Position numbers and translations under genes: made by a program
Origin: Defluviitaleaceae bacterium
GTDB taxonomy: Bacteria > Bacillota > Clostridia > Lachnospirales > WRAX01
DNA: 35,305 bases
Direction of reading: 5' to 3'
NCBI GenBank assembly: GCA_009785595.1
Contig: WQVZ01000013.1
Location: 1 to 35,305 of the forward strand
Notes under the pieces: model-generated
Told to the model about the DNA's origin: nothing
The model's input: the letters and a program-made list of their open reading frames with translations, nothing else
The model's database searches: none
Part shown: in pieces, positions 31,297 to 35,305 of the stretch
How positions within the stretch are numbered: the first letter of the stretch is position 1
Layout: each line of letters opens with the position of its first letter

Positions 31297-31556
31297 TAAA
31301 TAGTGTATTTTGAAATTTTAGACAAGAGCCCTTTGTGGTTTTGTTGTTATACATATAATTTGCGGTTATATGGATCGGTAGAGCAACCAACAAATACGTC
31401 CTGCGCATCCAATAACACGTGCGCAGTGTAGGATATTTTTTCCTTTAGCCACAATGCAAATCATGTTTATTTGCATTGTGAGCAAAAAATCGAAGGAGGG
31501 TTGTAGTTTTTATTTGCTTTAAGAGATTCTTGACTTCAAAAAGGAGGAATTAAAAA
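31297..31556 (+). promoter_or_regulatory. Long structured 5' leader of the SLH metalloprotease gene
   Basis: About 260 nt without an ORF. It carries ACCAACAAATACG (31386-31398), which matches 12 of 13 bases of a motif in the S8 protease leader, then a GC hairpin (31401-31407 with 31420-31426) and a perfect 12-bp AT-rich hairpin (31450-31461 with 31469-31480). A second AAGGAGGG at 31493-31500 is not followed by an ORF. No known riboswitch core was recognised. Confidence 0.45.
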
Positions 31557-34500
31557 GTGATGAGAAGAGTAACCACAAGGAGCTTGAATCGCCTTGTTGC
31601 GATTTTGATGACCGTTATTATGATGTCATCTTCCTTTTTCTTTGCGCCAATAGGTGTATCAGCCGAAGAAAATCCTTATTTTGCCTACGAGGCGGATTCC
31701 GAGGATGTTGTAGAGTACCCTGTAGAGCTCGAAAAAGAGGAGAACGAAGATAAGGATAAAGATTTGCCTTATCTGCAACTAGAGCTGGCTGTTTTAGTAG
31801 AGCCGGGCGACATAACTCTGGAATTTCCGGTAGAAACCTATGAAGACGTAATTGCGTTGTTGCCGGAAACAGCGGAAGTTGTGGCTAATTATGTAGAGGT
31901 TCCTGAAGCATTAGAAATTCAGTGGACTTTTGTTGCATATGCCGAAGAATTTGATGCAAGCGCAGGTGCAGAGAATGTCTTTAAGTGGACAGTTGATATT
32001 CTTGATGCGGACTTGTTTGACCCGCTGACCAACCTGTATGGCACCATTATTGTTACCAATTTTATGTTGGCACCTATGCAGCTTTCCGGCACTAATGGCA
32101 CAACATTGAGCACAGTATTGTATCCGGACCGCCCACATCTTCCCGGCAGCTTTGACCTGGCTCTTAGCCGCGAAGCCGGCAACCCATATGGACCGCGTCC
32201 AAATTCGCCGGTGCAAAATGGCCGCCACATCTCTACCATACAAGATGGCGAGGTATGGTATGACGTTAACTCATTTAACACTTGGGGCGCAGTTGGCTTT
32301 GGTCACTATACCCAAAGGCTTTTCATAACCTATTCTTGGGACCAGCTTCACACACTTACAGGTGCTGCCGTAAGATTTGGTATCTTCACAGACACCGGTG
32401 TACAATGGCCAAGAAATGCGTTTATCGAGTATTCCACATGTGTAGTAGACTACACAACAGGCAATTTGATGGAAATACATAACCGTTTAGCTACTGAAGC
32501 CGTGTGGCATCGTGTCGGCCCAATTGGGGTAGACTTTAATGGCAACGATAACAGAACTTTAGCGGCAGACAGAGGCGGCGCACCACAAAACATGATTTGG
32601 ACATTTAACGAAGTTTACAACGTTGCTGTGTTTGATCAACCAATCCAAGCAAGACACGTACGTATCAGCATCGAACGTGCAACAAACAACGCTGTTACCG
32701 TAAACAACCCCGGTGTTGGCATACATTGCTTTATGGTATTCGGATACACTGATGCGTTGCAATCAGACGTAGAGTGGTTCCAATCCGTATACGGAAACCT
32801 GCAAGAACTTAGAGATAACGTGGCACTTCCAACAACGGCTCCCGGCGGAAGCACGCTTACATTCGCTTCCTCTAATCCTGCTGTTTTTAGCAATACTGGC
32901 GTAGTAAACAGGCCGGCAATCGGCCAACCAAGTGCCAGCGGCACGCTTACAGTCACCGCTACTCTTGGCGCAAGAAGCGAAGCATTTGTGGTTCCATGGA
33001 CAGTTGACGCTGCAAAAACAGACGCCGAAGTAGTGGCGGCTGATTTGGCCAGAATAGAGCTCGAAGTCGGACGCGGTATGCTTGACATAGTGCTTCCAAC
33101 TCTTGGTGTAGAAGGTTCTGTATTCACTTGGTCAACAAACGGCTCGCCTTACCTTAGCGACGCTGGCGTTGTTACTCGTCCTCCTGTTGGCGCGGCAGAC
33201 GCGGTGGTTCCTTTAACCGCTACGGCAACATACAACGGCGTAACATCTACAAGAGTTTTCAACATAACCGTGGCCGCCCTTCTTCCTGCGCCGCATATGG
33301 TTGAGGCAAGAATTCTCAATGCCGCCCATGGTGCTAATCAATTGATCGAGATTCATTGGTCTACACCTCATGGCCAGTTTGACATGGCCGGCAACCAGCC
33401 GCGTACAGGATACGGCTTCTTTAACTCCGGACACAACCATCCCGACAACATGGTCGGAGCTGGCGGAAGCTTCAGCTTTGTGGGCCGTACCGCTGCGGTG
33501 TTTAATGCGGCTAGAGCTAACTTCCAGGTGCTTCTTGACGGAGCACCCATCGCTCTTACAGGCAACGTAGACTATTGGAACCTGTCTTATTACCGCCTAC
33601 GCGGCACAAGAACAGACCAGCATTACACAACTCTCAGAGTTGCTTCAACCATACTTACCCCTGCGGTGTTAGCACGCCTGGAATCCGGCGAAAGCACACT
33701 GGAAGTAAGAGTGCTCGGAAACAGCATTACAGCGGCAAGCGGACAAATTGTCCAAGAACAAACCATCACCGCTATCTGGAGACCATACTGGGTTCAACAG
33801 CTTCGCGCACCTATCTCGAACATACTTGTAAGAGGCAGCGAATACGTGGCTTGGGAATCCTTAGTCGAAGCGGCTCGTCAAATGGACGTGGCTCTTTCTG
33901 CTATGCCGGCAGCGGTTGTTGCTGACCTTGCTTCTGTTGCCACTGCAAATCTGTTTGGTGTTGGCGAACATACATACAACAACCCTGGCCAAAGAAACCC
34001 GGATGCCAACTGGACGCGTGCAGAAGGCCTGGGCGGCAATAACTTTGCCGCAGGTTCTTCCAACATATGGCGTCATCAATACAACCCTCAACCGTTTTAT
34101 CCGGAAACCTATACCACACTGTATGCTGTTGACCAAATTTTCATACACGAAATGTTCCATGGCGTGCACAACGCATTTAACCGTGTATTTGGTACAGCAC
34201 ACCCATTGCGCCAGGAAGTCGAAGAGTCCTACAGGCTTGCCAGAAGCGTAGCGAATGGCGGAAGAAACGGCTGGGATGCGTATGTAATCAACCCCGCCGG
34301 ACCTTCCGAGTACTGGGCAACACTGCCAACAGTATGGTTTAATGCAAACCGCAACTTTACCCGTTGTGATTTCTATATCCTAGACCGTAAAGGCTATGAC
34401 TTCTTTGCAAAGTTGTTGCCGCATGATTTGATGATATCCGACGCGTGGATAGTTGAAGAATATCGTCTGGCAAGACCATGGGGCGGACTTACTGCTGACG

Positions 34501-35305
34501 CAACACCTTTTGGCGATGACCGTCTTGTCGTAAGACCAATTACAGGCGTAGGCGAACTTGAGTCTATCGCCGTGCCTTTTGGTACAGCACTTAGTGCTAT
34601 AGATCTACCGGAGTGGGCAAATGTATACTTTACTAATTTCGAGAGACCAGACGGAACCGTTTTAGCTGGCGATGCCGCTGGTTTCACAGGTCTGCCTGTA
34701 ACATGGGATCTGTCTGAACTTAACCTAGGCAGACCGGGAACTTACACTCTTGTAGGTACAATTGGTAGGGTTAACCCAACCGATGTATTCCCAAATCCAC
34801 AAAACTTAACCGCAACTATTGAAATCATCGTAGAAACCCCAATTTTCACACTTGATTACGATATCGTCACAATAACCGATACCAATCTCACCCACACCAT
34901 TGCTATAGATGGAACAGCCACGGGCAACATCACCCTTACCCATAATCTACCAGCCGGAGTTACTGCCACACTAACAGGCGAAACCATAGTTGTTACAGGC
35001 GCCCGTCCGGCGCATGGTCAGCCTCCTATTACAGGCGCATTTAGTGTAACAGCAGCCCGCATTGCCGCAACAGCAACACTCGAGGTAATCGTCAACCTTA
35101 CGCCACTACCCCCCACACCCCCACCTACCGGCTTCGGCCCTATTACCCCACCTACCGGTCAAGTAACCCCACCTGACACTGATGACGACACCGACGTTGA
35201 CACCGACACCGATGTAGACCAAGACACCGACCAAGACGACTACGCAACAGACGAATATCTCTTCACCGACGTATCCTCCACAGACTGGTTCTACACCTAT
35301 GTTAA
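31557..35305 (+). CDS. Large secreted SLH-anchored protein with M34-like (HExxH) zinc peptidase domain, C-terminus outside window
   Basis: Open to the window edge (1249 codons seen). GTG 31557 with GGAGG 9 nt upstream is used; ATG one codon later is the alternative. Residues 1-36 are a signal peptide ending VSA. About 182-398 resembles an F5/8-type-C or other carbohydrate-binding beta-sandwich; 400-575 are two bacterial-Ig-like repeats; 580-745 another beta domain. The catalytic domain (about 748-975) has HEMFH (His864, His868) and SEYWATLPTVWF (Glu918), the HExxH plus downstream Glu pattern of the anthrax lethal factor/PPEP clan. Ig-like domains, a Pro/Thr linker, a Thr-Asp-rich stretch and the opening of an SLH domain (LFTDVSSTDWFYTYV) follow. 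It should be bound to the cell wall and may cleave surface or host proteins. Substrate unknown. Confidence 0.88.
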   Translation, partial: MMRRVTTRSLNRLVAILMTVIMMSSSFFFAPIGVSAEENPYFAYEADSEDVVEYPVELEKEENEDKDKDLPYLQLELAVLVEPGDITLEFPVETYEDVIALLPETAEVVANYVEVPEALEIQWTFVAYAEEFDASAGAENVFKWTVDILDADLFDPLTNLYGTIIVTNFMLAPMQLSGTNGTTLSTVLYPDRPHLPGSFDLALSREAGNPYGPRPNSPVQNGRHISTIQDGEVWYDVNSFNTWGAVGFGHYTQRLFITYSWDQLHTLTGAAVRFGIFTDTGVQWPRNAFIEYSTCVVDYTTGNLMEIHNRLATEAVWHRVGPIGVDFNGNDNRTLAADRGGAPQNMIWTFNEVYNVAVFDQPIQARHVRISIERATNNAVTVNNPGVGIHCFMVFGYTDALQSDVEWFQSVYGNLQELRDNVALPTTAPGGSTLTFASSNPAVFSNTGVVNRPAIGQPSASGTLTVTATLGARSEAFVVPWTVDAAKTDAEVVAADLARIELEVGRGMLDIVLPTLGVEGSVFTWSTNGSPYLSDAGVVTRPPVGAADAVVPLTATATYNGVTSTRVFNITVAALLPAPHMVEARILNAAHGANQLIEIHWSTPHGQFDMAGNQPRTGYGFFNSGHNHPDNMVGAGGSFSFVGRTAAVFNAARANFQVLLDGAPIALTGNVDYWNLSYYRLRGTRTDQHYTTLRVASTILTPAVLARLESGESTLEVRVLGNSITAASGQIVQEQTITAIWRPYWVQQLRAPISNILVRGSEYVAWESLVEAARQMDVALSAMPAAVVADLASVATANLFGVGEHTYNNPGQRNPDANWTRAEGLGGNNFAAGSSNIWRHQYNPQPFYPETYTTLYAVDQIFIHEMFHGVHNAFNRVFGTAHPLRQEVEESYRLARSVANGGRNGWDAYVINPAGPSEYWATLPTVWFNANRNFTRCDFYILDRKGYDFFAKLLPHDLMISDAWIVEEYRLARPWGGLTADATPFGDDRLVVRPITGVGELESIAVPFGTALSAIDLPEWANVYFTNFERPDGTVLAGDAAGFTGLPVTWDLSELNLGRPGTYTLVGTIGRVNPTDVFPNPQNLTATIEIIVETPIFTLDYDIVTITDTNLTHTIAIDGTATGNITLTHNLPAGVTATLTGETIVVTGARPAHGQPPITGAFSVTAARIAATATLEVIVNLTPLPPTPPPTGFGPITPPTGQVTPPDTDDDTDVDTDTDVDQDTDQDDYATDEYLFTDVSSTDWFYTYV

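Noticed and set aside
31297-31556. Known riboswitch (c-di-GMP-I, SAM, cobalamin) in the SLH-gene leader
   Set aside because: I looked for the conserved cores and did not find them; only hairpins and a short shared motif are supported.
32271-34251. Many short ORFs on both strands across the SLH metalloprotease gene
   Set aside because: The plus-strand frame from 31557 is open to the window edge and has signal peptide, peptidase and SLH features; the others are shadows.

Overview
The window looks like a chromosomal segment of an anaerobic, Gram-positive-type (Bacillota, Clostridia-like) bacterium. The evidence is strong AGGAGG-type ribosome sites, an HPr kinase / RapZ / WhiA / Crh-type gene order as in Firmicutes, SLH-anchored and sortase-free secreted proteins, a PPi-type phosphofructokinase, and a large iron-sulfur electron-transfer operon typical of strict anaerobes. 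No rRNA, tRNA, CRISPR array, insertion sequence or phage gene was seen.

Layout. (1) 1-3230 (minus): a secreted subtilisin-like protease cut by the window edge, behind a sigma-A-type promoter and a leader of about 285 nt; then a bactofilin. (2) 4663-10833 (plus): a compact housekeeping run, hprK, ROK sugar kinase, murB, rapZ, whiA, Crh-like HPr, Xer-type recombinase and a DUF2284-like protein. Three things are odd here: WhiA lacks about 95 residues (the first LAGLIDADG repeat), the HPr has Glu instead of the phosphorylatable His, and yvcK is absent from its usual place. (3) 10834-17320: small accessory genes (unknown 97-aa protein, GNAT, a two-part ThrE exporter, a 58-aa membrane peptide, PPi-phosphofructokinase, HhH-GPD glycosylase, cupin, XRE regulator), with a 14-bp dispersed repeat, DnaA-box-like sites, and a regulator locus that carries an operator-like palindrome and a Cys-rich 27-codon ORF. 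(4) 17318-19473 (minus): HAD phosphatase and SLC13-type anion permease. (5) 19633-29341 (plus): a roughly 10-kb operon encoding HdrB, an unknown AT-rich protein, HdrC, HdrA, MvhD/FlxD, FlxC, FlxB, FlxA, a FrdB-like iron-sulfur protein, an FMN reductase-like flavoprotein and a FrdA-like flavoprotein. (6) 29539-31017 (minus): GNAT and carbamate kinase. (7) 31557-35305 (plus): a large secreted, SLH-anchored protein with an HExxH zinc-peptidase domain, cut by the window edge.

The most interesting system is region 5. The Hdr-Flx genes are those of a cytoplasmic flavin-based electron-bifurcating complex, in which NAD(P)H is oxidised by FlxA, electrons pass through FlxBCD to HdrA, and HdrA splits them between ferredoxin and HdrBC. 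Here the operon continues directly into a soluble fumarate-reductase-like pair with no membrane anchor. My inference is that the low-energy acceptor is fumarate or another enoate rather than, or in addition to, a disulfide; this is a coupling that would save energy as reduced ferredoxin. The divergently placed SLC13 permease could import the carboxylate.

The two window-edge genes are both large secreted proteases with near-consensus promoters, leaders of 260-285 nt and a shared 13-nt leader motif, suggesting that surface proteolysis may be co-regulated.
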